Positions 16,731 to 25,849 are shown, numbered from the stretch's first letter. The stretch: DNA of 64,000 bases from Spirosoma terrae (GCF_010435915.1 NZ_JAAFZH010000001.1:806001-870000); one strand, 5' to 3'. The notes: generated by a model from the letters alone, not told the origin. Translations and numbers: made by a program.

Positions 16731-17984
16731 TTACCGGCTCATGTGGGTTGCAATACCGAATGCAATCACTGACACGATCAGGCCGAACATAAACACAGAA
16801 TACGACCAGCGTAACAGTTTATATTTCTTGCCAAGAACCTTACCCAGAAAGTAAATATCGCGGATCATACTCGAATACAGAAAGTCCGCGTCGTCCATCA
16901 TCCGGCGCATACCCCATTCATAATCCGATAAGTCCATGCGGTAAAAGTTACCGAAAAAAAGCAGATTGGCACTTTTGTTTTCAATGTCTTCCCGGCTGAA
17001 TACACCGCTCGTTACGTTCGGACGTGTGGCTAATACGGCCAGTACGGTAGCAACAACGCTGGTAACCGTAAAAATGATGGTTGGTATTGTCAGGGCGGGC
17101 CACTCTTCCAGTTTGCGAATCAGTATACTAACTACCAGCGAGATAACGATCGTATTAATCGAGATCATAATATTCGCCTTGGTATCGGCCATCGCGCTCA
17201 GCTGAAAATGATTCTGTGAGGTTACCCGAAACATCGTTTCAATACCCCGATCAGGTTTGCGGACTTTCGACGTAGCGTTGGGCAGAGGTATATCGAACAA
17301 CGAAGCCGCTACGTCCTCTTTTTTGGCGTGCTTGGCCTGTTTTTCGTGCTTGTCCGGTTTCGTTACTTCGTCATCCTCATCGCCATCTTCCTCAATCTGA
17401 CGGAGGAGCAAATCCAGATTTCTGGCCTGACGTGGGCCTAATACTGTTTTCCCGTAGTGCGTAAAAAATTCATGCTTTTCCAGAAACTGGGCGTTTTTCT
17501 TCCGCCATTTCTTCTTGCTGATCTTGTTGCCGTTGTGTTTCAGCTCCTGGCGTAACTGTTCGCTGAATTCCAGGAAATTCGGTGCAGCCAGATGCCCCAG
17601 ATCAGCATCGCACAGCACTTCGGCCAGCCGATTTCCGTTGGGTGACTGCGGCATTTTGGTCGCTTCGATGCAGGTCAGAATGTCATCAATTCGTTTGGCC
17701 GAACGGATGTGCTCTTCCAGAAAAGGCCGCGCCAGATCGATGCCGTTATCTTCGTGATTTTCACAGCCTTTTTTGTAGCCAATATCGTGAAGCCAGGCGG
17801 CTATCAGCACCGTTTCCTGGTCCGTTTCAGACAGCCCTTCGTGATCGGCAATTTCGTTAACAAAGCCTACCACGGCCTGTGTATGAGTCAGGTTGTGGTA
17901 GGTATATTCTAAATTAAGCTGCTTAAGCAACGATTCGGCAAAAATCCGGGTTTGATGAAGCAGCGTGGTTTCCTGAACGGTCAT
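16731..17984 (-). CDS. HD phosphohydrolase fused to Pycsar effector-type membrane domain (PycTM/DUF5706)
   Basis: 417 residues in two parts. The first (about 20-180) is an HD domain with all metal-binding residues: YHNLTH, AAWLHDIGY and CDADLGH. A very acidic-then-basic linker (about 190-245) follows. The C-terminal part has SAMADTKANIMISINTIVI, then two further membrane segments near TIPTIIFTVTSVVATVLAVL and FMFGLIVSVIAFGIATH. This matches the PycTM family, in which cyclic pyrimidine nucleotides trigger membrane damage in Pycsar phage defence. The HD part could degrade a nucleotide signal. No soluble cyclase gene is adjacent, but a membrane class III cyclase lies 4 kb away. The fold assignment is firm; a defence role is inference. 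Confidence 0.8.
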   Translation of the reverse strand: MTVQETTLLHQTRIFAESLLKQLNLEYTYHNLTHTQAVVGFVNEIADHEGLSETDQETVLIAAWLHDIGYKKGCENHEDNGIDLARPFLEEHIRSAKRIDDILTCIEATKMPQSPNGNRLAEVLCDADLGHLAAPNFLEFSEQLRQELKHNGNKISKKKWRKKNAQFLEKHEFFTHYGKTVLGPRQARNLDLLLRQIEEDGDEDDEVTKPDKHEKQAKHAKKEDVAASLFDIPLPNATSKVRKPDRGIETMFRVTSQNHFQLSAMADTKANIMISINTIVISLVVSILIRKLEEWPALTIPTIIFTVTSVVATVLAVLATRPNVTSGVFSREDIENKSANLLFFGNFYRMDLSDYEWGMRRMMDDADFLYSSMIRDIYFLGKVLGKKYKLLRWSYSVFMFGLIVSVIAFGIATHMSR

Positions 17985-18175
17985 ACAAATGGAGTGACTA
18001 AACTAGCCGGTAGCAACAAGGTAACGAATAAAAACCGGATTCAGTTGCGGGGCCAGTTTTAAATTTGTTTTCTCTTTATTATTCTGAATACCAGTGGGTT
18101 TCTTGAGTGCTCATCGTAAAAAGAATGAATTAACCAATTAACTGCCATAGACGGTATGGTGCGTATCATCTTGTT

Positions 18176-21100
18176 ATGAGATTTTTTTACTTCCTCGTTT
18201 GTCTGTTTACCGCCGGTTTCCTGGTAGCTGGTTTTAACGTATCGGCGCAGACATCGCCAACTTATAGTGTCTTTTTGCTGGGCGACGCCGGGGCACCCGC
18301 TGCGGAAGGCGATGCTGTGTTGAATGCACTGAGAGCCCAGCTTCAGGGCCTGGGTTCGAATAGTTCGCTTATCTTATTGGGCGACAATATCTACCAGTTC
18401 GGATTGCCTGATGCTGACGATCCTGATCGGGCCGACGCCGAACGACGGATGCGCCAGCAACTGGATCTGCATCGTGCATTTAGCGGCCGAATTTTCGCCA
18501 TCCCTGGCAACCACGATTGGGATAAAGGTCGGCGGGATGGTTGGCAACGTATCAAAAATCAGCAGGATTTTGTGCATCAGTACCTCGGACGTAGCGACGT
18601 ATTTTACCCAAACGATGGCTGTCCTGGCCCCGTTGAGATTCAGCTCTCTGATTCGTTAACGCTGGTGTTGATGGACACGCAGTATTGGGTGCATCCGTGG
18701 GCTAAACCGGGCGACGATTCGGATTGTAGCGCTAAAACCTTACCCGATTTTCTGACGCAGCTCGACGATATTCTGTTCCGAAACCGGCATCGGCGGGTAG
18801 TTGTGGCTGGCCATCATCCGATGTATAGCCACGGTGAACACGGAGCTTACTTTACACTCAAAGATCATTTATTCCCGCTGACCGATATCCGGAAGTGGCT
18901 GTATGTTCCGCTGCCCGGTATTGGCTCAATCTACCCCATTTATCGATCGGTATTTGGCAGTTTGCAGGATTTGCCAAACCCGGTTTATAAGGAAATGCGG
19001 AATGGCATGGTTGGCATTTTTAAGAAATACACCAACCTTATCTATACGAACGGGCATGATCATAACATGCAGCTTATCCGGCGCGATAGTTTGTATTACC
19101 TCACCAGTGGCAGTGGATCGAAACACACCCCCGTTAAAAAAGCAAAAGAATCACTCTTTGCGGCTGAGAAAAAAGGATTTGCCCGCCTGGATTTTGGCGA
19201 GGGCGATCAACTGACCATCTCATTTTTTACCCCCAGTGAGCAAACTCCAACGGGTGAACTGGTGTATCAGACAACCATAAAGCTGCAGCCCGATCCGTTA
19301 CCAAAGCGAACCGGCATGACACAGCAGCCCGACAGCGTCCGCGTCGTGCCTGGCTTTCGTTACGTTGCCGGTCCCGTTAAGCGGTTTCTACTGGGTAATA
19401 ACTACCGGGATGTCTGGACAAGTACGTTGACCGTGCCAGTGCTGAATCTGAAGAAAGAAGGCTTGGTGCCAACCGAGCGGGGCGGAGGCATGCAGACACT
19501 GTCGTTACGCCTTGTTGATCCCAAAAAACACGAATTTGCCATTCGATCCATCGAGAAATACCCAGAAAAGGCAATCCCAGAATCGCTACGTAGTGATTTA
19601 GCGAAAGACCTCGTTCAGGATCAGATTTCGGCTTCGCATCCATTTGGGGCTTTGGTGGTAGCGCCACTAGCTGAGGCTGCCGGTGTGTATCATACCAATC
19701 CAAGGATTGTTGTAACGCCCAACGACTCGACATTACGGGAGTACGAACAAACGTTTGCCAATACGTTGATGCTCTTTGAAGAACGGGCGGATGGAAACTA
19801 TAAAGAAACCGGGCTGTTTGGTAACTCAACCAAGCTGTATAGTACACCCAAATTGCTCGAAAAAATACAGGACGATAATGATAATCGGGTCGATCAGCAG
19901 ACTGTGCTTCGGGCGCGGTTGTTCGATATGTGGATCGGCGACTGGGACCGCCACGATGACCAGTGGCGGTGGGCGAGTTTTAAAACCGACAAAGGATTAC
20001 GTTTCGAACCTATTCCGCGCGACCGCGATCAGGCGTTTTTTCTCAACGAAGGCATTTTACCAAAAATCGTGAGTCGGCGCTGGCTCATGCCGAAGTTTCA
20101 GGGGTTTGATTATACCATTCGCCTGGTGCCTGAGTTCAACAATAATGCCCGCTTTTTTGACCGTTCGTTCCTGACTGAACCGAGTCGGGCCGATTGGCGG
20201 GCTATGGCCGATACGTTGCAACGGAACATGACCGACGATGCTATTCAGAAAGCTATGGATCACCTGCCCGAACCAGCGCGAAAGCTGAGTGCCGAAACAC
20301 TAACTGCTAAATTGAAGCAGCGCCGGGCAGACTTGAAACGTTACGCTGATATACAATATTGCTTTCTGGCCAAAGCCGTCGACGTAACGGGGAGCGATAA
20401 GCAGGAGCTATTTGACGTAACGCGGTTGCCAGATGGCCAGACCGACGTAGTGGTTTATAAATTGAACAAGGAAAAAGAACCAACTCAGGTTTTATATAAG
20501 CGCCGGTTCGATCCGGCCGAAACCAAAGAAGTTCGTTTATATGGCCTGGGTGGCGACGACCGGTTTGTGGTCCGGGGCTCGGCTCCGGCCGGTAGTTTGC
20601 TACGTATCATTGGTGGCAAAGGCGACGACGTAGTGACCGATAGTTCGTCGGTGCGGGGATTGTCCAGGAAAACGTGGGTGTACGATCTGCGTAAAAACAC
20701 GACTATATCGGGCGGTTCGGAAATCAGAAGCCGGCTGTCGGATAACAAAGCGGTCAACAACTACGACCGAAACGCGTTTCGGTATAATCTTACCATGCCG
20801 TTGATTACTGTGCAGGCCAACCCCGACGATGGCTTATTTCTGGGCGGTGGTGTTTTGCGCCGAACGCAGGGTTTTCGTAAAGAGCCATTTGCGCAGCAGC
20901 ATCGCATAACGGCTAACCATGCTTTTGCCACCAATGCGTTTAACTTTCATTACGATGGTACGTTCACCGATCTGTTAGGAAAAGCCGATCTGGTGATCAA
21001 TGGCGATATTCAGGCTCCCAATTTTGTCCAGAACTTCTTTGGCATTGGTAACGAAACCGTTTTTGACAAAGAAAACCCAGTTAGTTATTACCGCGTTCGG

Positions 21101-21832
21101 TTTGAAAACTGGCGCTTGAATGCGCTGTTGCAGCACCGGTTAGGCAAGGCTACTTTTTTCTATGGACCATCTATCGAGCGAATCGAACTGGAGGAGAAAC
21201 AGCAGAAATTTATTCAGGAATATGCGCAGAGTATTCCGAATGGCAGTCGGTTGTTTGAGCAGTTTTTTTACGGTGGGCTGAAGGCTGGCTTTACGGTCGA
21301 CACGCGGGATAATGCTTTACTAACGACTCGTGGTGTATTCTGGCGAACAGCATTCACTACGTACCGGGGCTTAAATGAACAGTCGCGGTCGTTTACTCAG
21401 CTTCAGTCAGATCTGTCTTTCTATGCGTCAATCCGGCTTCCGGCCATAGTGACGATTGCCACGCGCGTAGGGACCAGCCTGAATCTGAGCGACAATTTTG
21501 AGTTTTTTCAGGCCAGTACGTTGGGTGGCTTAACCAATCTGCGCGGTTTTCGACGGACACGTTTTGCGGGCGAAAGCGCCTTTTTCCATAATCTCGACTT
21601 GCGAATGCGCCTGCTGACCATTCGGACGTATCTCTTCCCGGCCTATGCGGGCATTGTTGCTTTTAATGATGTTGGGCGTGTGTGGGTCGACGGCGAGAAG
21701 TCAAACGTCTGGCATCATGGCTACGGCGGGGGCATCTGGCTGGCTCCTTACAACACGGCTGTCATTTCAGTGTTGTATGCTATGTCACGCGAGGACCGCA
21801 TTCCTATGTTACGGGTTGGTTTCTTTTTCTAA
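18176..21832 (+). CDS. Calcineurin-like phosphoesterase / kinase-like / Omp85 beta-barrel fusion
   Basis: A 1218-residue outer-membrane protein. A signal peptide (1-25) leads to a metallophosphoesterase domain (about 30-330) with LLGDAG, LLGDNIYQ, GNHDW at 111-115, GHHPMYSH and GHDH at 293-296, all metal ligands present. A middle region carries GDWDRHDDQW at 588-597 and PIPRDRDQAFF some 20 residues on, which resemble the catalytic and metal loops of HipA/PI-kinase-like folds. GGKGDDVV follows. The last 400 residues are a surface-antigen (Omp85) barrel with NLRGF at 1121-1125 and a final aromatic Phe. Phosphoesterase-barrel fusions are known in Bacteroidota. The substrate is unknown. Its start is divergent from the HD/PycTM gene. 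Confidence 0.82.
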   Translation: MRFFYFLVCLFTAGFLVAGFNVSAQTSPTYSVFLLGDAGAPAAEGDAVLNALRAQLQGLGSNSSLILLGDNIYQFGLPDADDPDRADAERRMRQQLDLHRAFSGRIFAIPGNHDWDKGRRDGWQRIKNQQDFVHQYLGRSDVFYPNDGCPGPVEIQLSDSLTLVLMDTQYWVHPWAKPGDDSDCSAKTLPDFLTQLDDILFRNRHRRVVVAGHHPMYSHGEHGAYFTLKDHLFPLTDIRKWLYVPLPGIGSIYPIYRSVFGSLQDLPNPVYKEMRNGMVGIFKKYTNLIYTNGHDHNMQLIRRDSLYYLTSGSGSKHTPVKKAKESLFAAEKKGFARLDFGEGDQLTISFFTPSEQTPTGELVYQTTIKLQPDPLPKRTGMTQQPDSVRVVPGFRYVAGPVKRFLLGNNYRDVWTSTLTVPVLNLKKEGLVPTERGGGMQTLSLRLVDPKKHEFAIRSIEKYPEKAIPESLRSDLAKDLVQDQISASHPFGALVVAPLAEAAGVYHTNPRIVVTPNDSTLREYEQTFANTLMLFEERADGNYKETGLFGNSTKLYSTPKLLEKIQDDNDNRVDQQTVLRARLFDMWIGDWDRHDDQWRWASFKTDKGLRFEPIPRDRDQAFFLNEGILPKIVSRRWLMPKFQGFDYTIRLVPEFNNNARFFDRSFLTEPSRADWRAMADTLQRNMTDDAIQKAMDHLPEPARKLSAETLTAKLKQRRADLKRYADIQYCFLAKAVDVTGSDKQELFDVTRLPDGQTDVVVYKLNKEKEPTQVLYKRRFDPAETKEVRLYGLGGDDRFVVRGSAPAGSLLRIIGGKGDDVVTDSSSVRGLSRKTWVYDLRKNTTISGGSEIRSRLSDNKAVNNYDRNAFRYNLTMPLITVQANPDDGLFLGGGVLRRTQGFRKEPFAQQHRITANHAFATNAFNFHYDGTFTDLLGKADLVINGDIQAPNFVQNFFGIGNETVFDKENPVSYYRVRFENWRLNALLQHRLGKATFFYGPSIERIELEEKQQKFIQEYAQSIPNGSRLFEQFFYGGLKAGFTVDTRDNALLTTRGVFWRTAFTTYRGLNEQSRSFTQLQSDLSFYASIRLPAIVTIATRVGTSLNLSDNFEFFQASTLGGLTNLRGFRRTRFAGESAFFHNLDLRMRLLTIRTYLFPAYAGIVAFNDVGRVWVDGEKSNVWHHGYGGGIWLAPYNTAVISVLYAMSREDRIPMLRVGFFF

Positions 21833-21859
21833 CGTAGTGATGAATGGCAGGAGAGCCGG

Positions 21860-21912
21860 TTTTACCACCCCCAACCCCCTCCTGTTTTAGGAGGGGGTTG
21901 GGGGTGGTAAAA
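21860..21912. repeat. Perfect 24-bp inverted repeat, dispersed repeat family B
   Basis: The arms 21860-21883 and 21889-21912 are perfect complements with a GTTTT loop. The arm begins TTTTACCACCCCCAACCCCC. It lies between two convergent genes and could stop transcription from both sides, having TTTT/AAAA ends. The left arm reappears at 60804-60826, so this is a dispersed element. Confidence 0.8.
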
Positions 21913-22005
21913 CCCTTCTTATAGCGCTTGGTGCGAACTAAATGCCCTGTCTCACTTCGTGCTCTCCGTGCCTTTTTGGCTAATCTTTAGACGCTCATCG
22001 GATAG

Positions 22006-23334
22006 TCAGGATAGTTGATACAGGTCAATCTGTTCATCAACGCCTTTTACCACCGTTTTGCCCAGTGCAATTGCCGTTTCGGGCGGAGTCGTCAGCGAGT
22101 CGAATACCTCTTTCGATACCAGAAACTGGGTATGAAAAGGCTTATTGAGCTGTTCGATACGGGCCGCCAGAATCACTACGTTGCCCGTGACGGAATATTG
22201 CTGACGAGTTTCGGTTCCGATGTTGCCAACCACGGCATCGCCAATGTGAATACCAATGCCAATCGAGGTCGGAATCATCAACTCACTATCAACGGCCTGT
22301 TGTACGGCATGGAGAATCGTAAATCCGGCTTCAACGGCCACCTCTGCTGGGTTGCTTACCTCAACGGGAGCACCGAACGTAATCATGCAGCCGTCGCCCA
22401 GAAACTGATTGACAACGCCCCGATGTTGTTCAACAATGCGGATAATGATGCTGAAAAACGTATTCTGATAGTCCATGACTTCGTCGGCGGTATGGTGGCT
22501 GGCATATTTCGTGAAGTCGCGGATATCCAGAAACATAACGGCTACCCGCATGTGATGGCTTTTATAATTCCCTTTTTGTGCCAGAACCGCACGGGCAATC
22601 TCCGGCGATACCTGCTGTCCAAAGAGCGTTACGGCCTGCTGTTCGGTTTCGGTAGCCCGAATGGTATCGGTTATGCTTATTCGGATCTGAGTCGATACGT
22701 ATCCGGCTGCTACGCCTGTCAGCATTAATAAAAGCCCTTTGGTGATAAACATGAAGGGCAGGTGCAGAAACAGGTCGATTTCCAGATACGGTTTCGTAAA
22801 TTCTGGTTTGCTGATAAAAAAGTACAGAACGATAAACTCCAGGCCAGCTATAAAGCCCGTATAGGCTGACAGCCAGAAGTTTAACCGGAGTGTAGAGAGG
22901 ATAATAAAAAAGATGTAGATGTACGCCAGCGGACTATTCAAGACCAGTAGCGAATCGAACATATGTCGGGAAACAATCAGCAGAATAAAGGATATCGATG
23001 TAATTTCGAACGTAGCATTCCCAAATTTGAACAGGGTCGGTAAGTCCTGATGGCGTGCCAGTTGCTGTTTAAGCAATCGCCGGATTCCCCACTCGTAGAC
23101 GCTCATGCCTATAAAGTAGGGCATGATCGTAAGGAGCACTGGTTTAGGCAGATACTTCAGATTATCGGATTGTAGTAGGGGATGCAGAAGGGCCAGCGCA
23201 GCGGTAGCAAACAGAAACAGGGCCGATAGAACAGTGGCCCGCTGCACCTCACGTCTCAGGCTTTCATCCGAAAAGTGCTCCTGAAAATAGGATTCCATCG
23301 GTGGCTTCTGCATGGAACGGAACGGAAAAGTCAT
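22006..23334 (-). CDS. Membrane class III nucleotidyl cyclase
   Basis: 442 residues. Residues 1-220 hold about six hydrophobic segments, and a short coiled linker leads to a class III cyclase domain (about 255-440). Metal-binding Asp270 (MFLDIRDF) and Asp314 (FLGDG) are present, as is the catalytic Arg392 (LAARIE). The residues that normally choose the base differ: Gln310 stands where adenylyl cyclases have Lys, Ser381 where they have Asp/Thr, and Ile388 where the transition-state Asn usually is. It should make a cyclic nucleotide at the inner membrane, but the base cannot be assumed to be adenine. It converges on the phosphoesterase-barrel gene. Confidence 0.85.
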   Translation of the reverse strand: MTFPFRSMQKPPMESYFQEHFSDESLRREVQRATVLSALFLFATAALALLHPLLQSDNLKYLPKPVLLTIMPYFIGMSVYEWGIRRLLKQQLARHQDLPTLFKFGNATFEITSISFILLIVSRHMFDSLLVLNSPLAYIYIFFIILSTLRLNFWLSAYTGFIAGLEFIVLYFFISKPEFTKPYLEIDLFLHLPFMFITKGLLLMLTGVAAGYVSTQIRISITDTIRATETEQQAVTLFGQQVSPEIARAVLAQKGNYKSHHMRVAVMFLDIRDFTKYASHHTADEVMDYQNTFFSIIIRIVEQHRGVVNQFLGDGCMITFGAPVEVSNPAEVAVEAGFTILHAVQQAVDSELMIPTSIGIGIHIGDAVVGNIGTETRQQYSVTGNVVILAARIEQLNKPFHTQFLVSKEVFDSLTTPPETAIALGKTVVKGVDEQIDLYQLS

Positions 23335-23404
23335 CTCATACTAAACAGGTTGATTTCAGAAATTAACACCAGCGTTTTCGGATTGATTCACCGAAACGAT
23401 GCTT

Positions 23405-23932
23405 TCAGAATTTATAGGATACGCCCAGGCCGGGAGCTACGCTGCCCGTTAGTTGTACTGGCGACAGTGACATACCCACCCGAGGCTGACGGAGCATTTC
23501 GTTATACCGCGTAACGGCCTTGTTCACGTGGCCGTTGCCAATAACCAGGAGTGTGAGCGAAGCCCCGACGGATGTTCCGTACACAATCCAGTACGTACTG
23601 TTCGATCCATTTTTACTAAAAATCACGTAAGCCAACGTAGCAAGTGAGGTGAGTCGGCTAAGTGTATTTAAGGTTTTAAAGGTGCGAAAATGATGATTGA
23701 CGGTTGGGTCGTCCAGTTCGTAGAAAGGAACCTCCAGGGCGAAGGGCGAGGATAATTTTTTGCCGCCGTAAAAATAAACCGTTCCCAGCGAAGAGGCTGC
23801 CGTACGCTCAATAGGCATCAGGTGCCCAGGTACGGGCACTGAGCGGTAATGCGACGTATCGTCGACACGCTGAGCGTGAGAATAGGTTACCAGTAAAAAG
23901 AAAAACAGAAGAGTCGTTAGTAAGGCTTTCAT
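23405..23932 (-). CDS. Secreted or membrane protein of unknown function
   Basis: 175 residues from the Met at 23932 (MKALLTTLLFFFLLVTYSHAQ, a clear signal peptide); a frame 12 codons longer exists but masks this. Two more hydrophobic stretches (LSRLTSLATLAYVIF and IVYGTSVGASLTLLVIGNG) suggest a membrane-anchored hairpin, and the end VSYKF is typical of secreted Bacteroidota proteins. It lies 70 bases upstream of the cyclase gene on the same strand and could share its transcript. I do not recognise the family. Confidence 0.6.
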   Translation of the reverse strand: MKALLTTLLFFFLLVTYSHAQRVDDTSHYRSVPVPGHLMPIERTAASSLGTVYFYGGKKLSSPFALEVPFYELDDPTVNHHFRTFKTLNTLSRLTSLATLAYVIFSKNGSNSTYWIVYGTSVGASLTLLVIGNGHVNKAVTRYNEMLRQPRVGMSLSPVQLTGSVAPGLGVSYKF

Positions 23933-24033
23933 ACGGGTAAAACGAAAATACGGGGCTGAGAGCGTCAAGGATCTTTTTTATGGTCTCGCTGTCCAAATGT
24001 ATATTAGGTCGACGAGACAGAACAGGTGTTGAC

Positions 24034-24375
24034 TTAGCCAATCCGTACACCATTTTGTGTTGGCCGTTCAGTTTGGAGCAACGTTACGGTTCCGTCGTCG
24101 TCTACAGCACCTAATACTAAACATTCGCTCATGAACGTAGCAATTTGCTTGGGCGGAAAATTAACGACGGCCACCACCTGCTTGCCAATCAGATCTGCTA
24201 CGTTGTAGAGTCTGGTTATTTGTGCCGACGTACGACGGGTTCCCAGCGGGCCAAAATCAATCGTTAATTTATAGGCTGGCTTACGAGCCTGCGGAAATGG
24301 TTCGGCCGACATAATAGTACCCGTCCGAATCTCTACTTTCTCAAAATCGGCCCAGGATAACGGTTCGTTGCTCAT
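24034..24375 (-). CDS. csaA: CsaA-type tRNA-binding domain protein
   Basis: 113 residues forming a single EMAP/Trbp111 OB-fold. The family signature is complete: WADFEKVEIRTGTIMSAEPF, KPAYKLTIDFGPLGTRRTSAQ, LIGKQVVAVVNFPPKQIATFMSE and CLVLGAVDD. It binds tRNA, and in Bacillus CsaA has been linked to chaperone and secretion functions. It is a stand-alone gene divergent from the HEPN toxin gene, with no obvious partner. Confidence 0.92.
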   Translation of the reverse strand: MSNEPLSWADFEKVEIRTGTIMSAEPFPQARKPAYKLTIDFGPLGTRRTSAQITRLYNVADLIGKQVVAVVNFPPKQIATFMSECLVLGAVDDDGTVTLLQTERPTQNGVRIG

Positions 24376-24537
24376 GCTGCAAATTAGTCATCGTATACCG
24401 ATATGGGATAAAAACTTTTATGAGCGGCACGCGCTTTCGCTATCAAAATAGAGTTAATAAGTTAGTCGCAATACAGTTGTGACTACCGATGAGCAGCCGC
24501 ATTTCGGTCGCTATTGCCGGAATGTGTACTTTTGGTA

Positions 24538-24966
24538 ATGGATCAGGATATACGCTGGCAGCAACGCTTTTCAAACTATAAAAAGGCCTTAGGCCAGTTT
24601 AATAAATTTATAGCCAGAGAAGAATTAAATGAATTGGAGGAGCAAGGGCTCATAAAAGCATTTGAGTATACATATGAACTAGCCTGGAAAACGCTTCAGG
24701 ATTTTCTTCGGGATAAGGGTTATGTCGACATAGCTGGCCCAAAGCCGGTTATTGAGCAGGCGTTTCAGGATGGCTATATTGATGGGTACGCCTGGGTTCG
24801 TATGGGGAAAAGCCGTAATCTGACCAGCCATACCTATAATGAACAAACTGCTGATGAGATTGTCGAAGCGATTCGAGAAGAGTATGCCGATCTTTTCAGT
24901 GCGCTCTTAGAACGATTGGAAGGCGAGCAAAACAGTCAGCAATCATCCTTATTTGACAAAGAATAG
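24538..24966 (+). CDS. hepT: HEPN toxin of a HEPN-MNT toxin-antitoxin pair
   Basis: 142 residues from the ATG at 24538 (MDQDIRWQQRFSNYKKALGQ); an upstream frame extension is less like the family. It belongs to the HI0074/nucleotidyltransferase-substrate-binding group of HEPN proteins. The RNase motif R-x4-H-x-Y is intact as RNLTSHTY at residues 93-100. In type VII systems the HEPN protein is an RNA-cutting toxin whose motif Tyr is AMPylated by the MNT partner. The partner begins two bases after the stop. A TACTTTTG box at 24527-24534 sits only four bases before the ATG, so a leaderless mRNA is possible but unproven. Confidence 0.88.
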   Translation: MDQDIRWQQRFSNYKKALGQFNKFIAREELNELEEQGLIKAFEYTYELAWKTLQDFLRDKGYVDIAGPKPVIEQAFQDGYIDGYAWVRMGKSRNLTSHTYNEQTADEIVEAIREEYADLFSALLERLEGEQNSQQSSLFDKE

Positions 24967-24968
24967 CA

Positions 24969-25271
24969 ATGCCTTACGGATTGATTGACAACGATTTAGC
25001 TCGTATAGTTGATGTGCTGGCTATGAACGGTAGAGTCGAACAGGCTGTTTTGTTTGGCTCACGCGCTAAAGGAACGCATAAGCCGGGTTCAGACGTAGAT
25101 ATTGCGCTGAAAGGAGCGGACCTGACTCTCAACGATTTATTGGCATTATCTGTTGCCCTTGACGAATTATGGATACCGCTTCGGGTTGATTTACTGCTTT
25201 ACAACCGAATCGACGAACCTGCCTTACTGGATCATATCGACCGTGTTGGAAAAAACTTAATGTTAAGGTAG
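24969..25271 (+). CDS. mntA: MNT nucleotidyltransferase antitoxin
   Basis: 100 residues with a minimal nucleotidyltransferase fold. The GS-x10-D-x-D signature is complete in GSRAKGTHKPGSDVDIAL, preceded by QAVLFG. In HEPN-MNT systems this protein adds AMP to the toxin Tyr and neutralises it. It is tightly coupled to the HEPN gene (two-base gap). Its last nine bases overlap the end of the convergent ModE-like gene. The module looks intact and functional. Confidence 0.9.
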   Translation: MPYGLIDNDLARIVDVLAMNGRVEQAVLFGSRAKGTHKPGSDVDIALKGADLTLNDLLALSVALDELWIPLRVDLLLYNRIDEPALLDHIDRVGKNLMLR

Positions 25272-25607
25272 TTTGGCCAATTCGTCAGTTATGAACTGCT
25301 GGAATCGTTGCTGTAATCCCTGATAGTGATTGAGGTATTTTTCACCTTCCGGGGTTATGATGGTTCCGCCCCCTTTTTCGCCCCCCGTTTGGGTAATGAC
25401 CAGTGGAACGTCGGCCTGGGTATTCATGGAGTGAATCATTTCCCAGGCTCGTTTGTACGACATTTTCATCGCCTTGGCAGCCTGATTGATAGACCCTGTC
25501 CGCTGAATGTGGCCGAGGAGTTCTAATCGTCCGATACCCATAAACCGTTCGGGGCCTTCAGTAGATACTGTTTCGAGCCAGATACGTCCATTGATGCGAA
25601 GATTCAT
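25263..25607 (-). CDS. ModE-like winged-helix regulator (N-terminal domain only)
   Basis: 114 residues matching the LysR-type winged helix of ModE: RLELLGHIQRTGSINQAAKAMKMSYKRAWEMIHSMN, then the wing QTGGEKGGGTIITPEGEKYL. The molybdate-binding Mop/TOBE domains of full ModE are absent, as in many short ModE-type regulators, so the ligand is not evident. It is divergent from cydA with a 242-base gap and may regulate that operon; this is inference. Confidence 0.88.
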   Translation of the reverse strand: MNLRINGRIWLETVSTEGPERFMGIGRLELLGHIQRTGSINQAAKAMKMSYKRAWEMIHSMNTQADVPLVITQTGGEKGGGTIITPEGEKYLNHYQGLQQRFQQFITDELAKLP

Positions 25608-25849
25608 GCCGGGTTGAGCCTTGTTACGGGGCTAAGGTACAAATTGTGTTACGTTATATCTGCGCAGCGTATCGGTTTCCCTACAATCCAGCCGATAGGG
25701 ATCCCGCGTTTACTAAATAAATCGCTCAGTACGTCCGATGTATTGGCTTCCGGTTGTACCTTTCGGCCGATAGTTTTCTCGCCTTGTTCGCCCTATATCG
25801 CACTGCCTGTCTGCGACCTCGGCGAATCGTCCCCGCTATCATTACGGAT

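Noticed and set aside
22015-22728. 237-codon plus-strand frame opposite the cyclase gene
   Set aside because: No recognisable domain, while the opposite strand has all cyclase motifs. It is a mirror of that gene.
16731-23334. A complete Pycsar defence operon
   Set aside because: The effector-type protein and the cyclase are 4 kb apart on the same strand with an opposite-strand gene between them, and the cyclase is membrane-bound. It cannot be called one system on this evidence.
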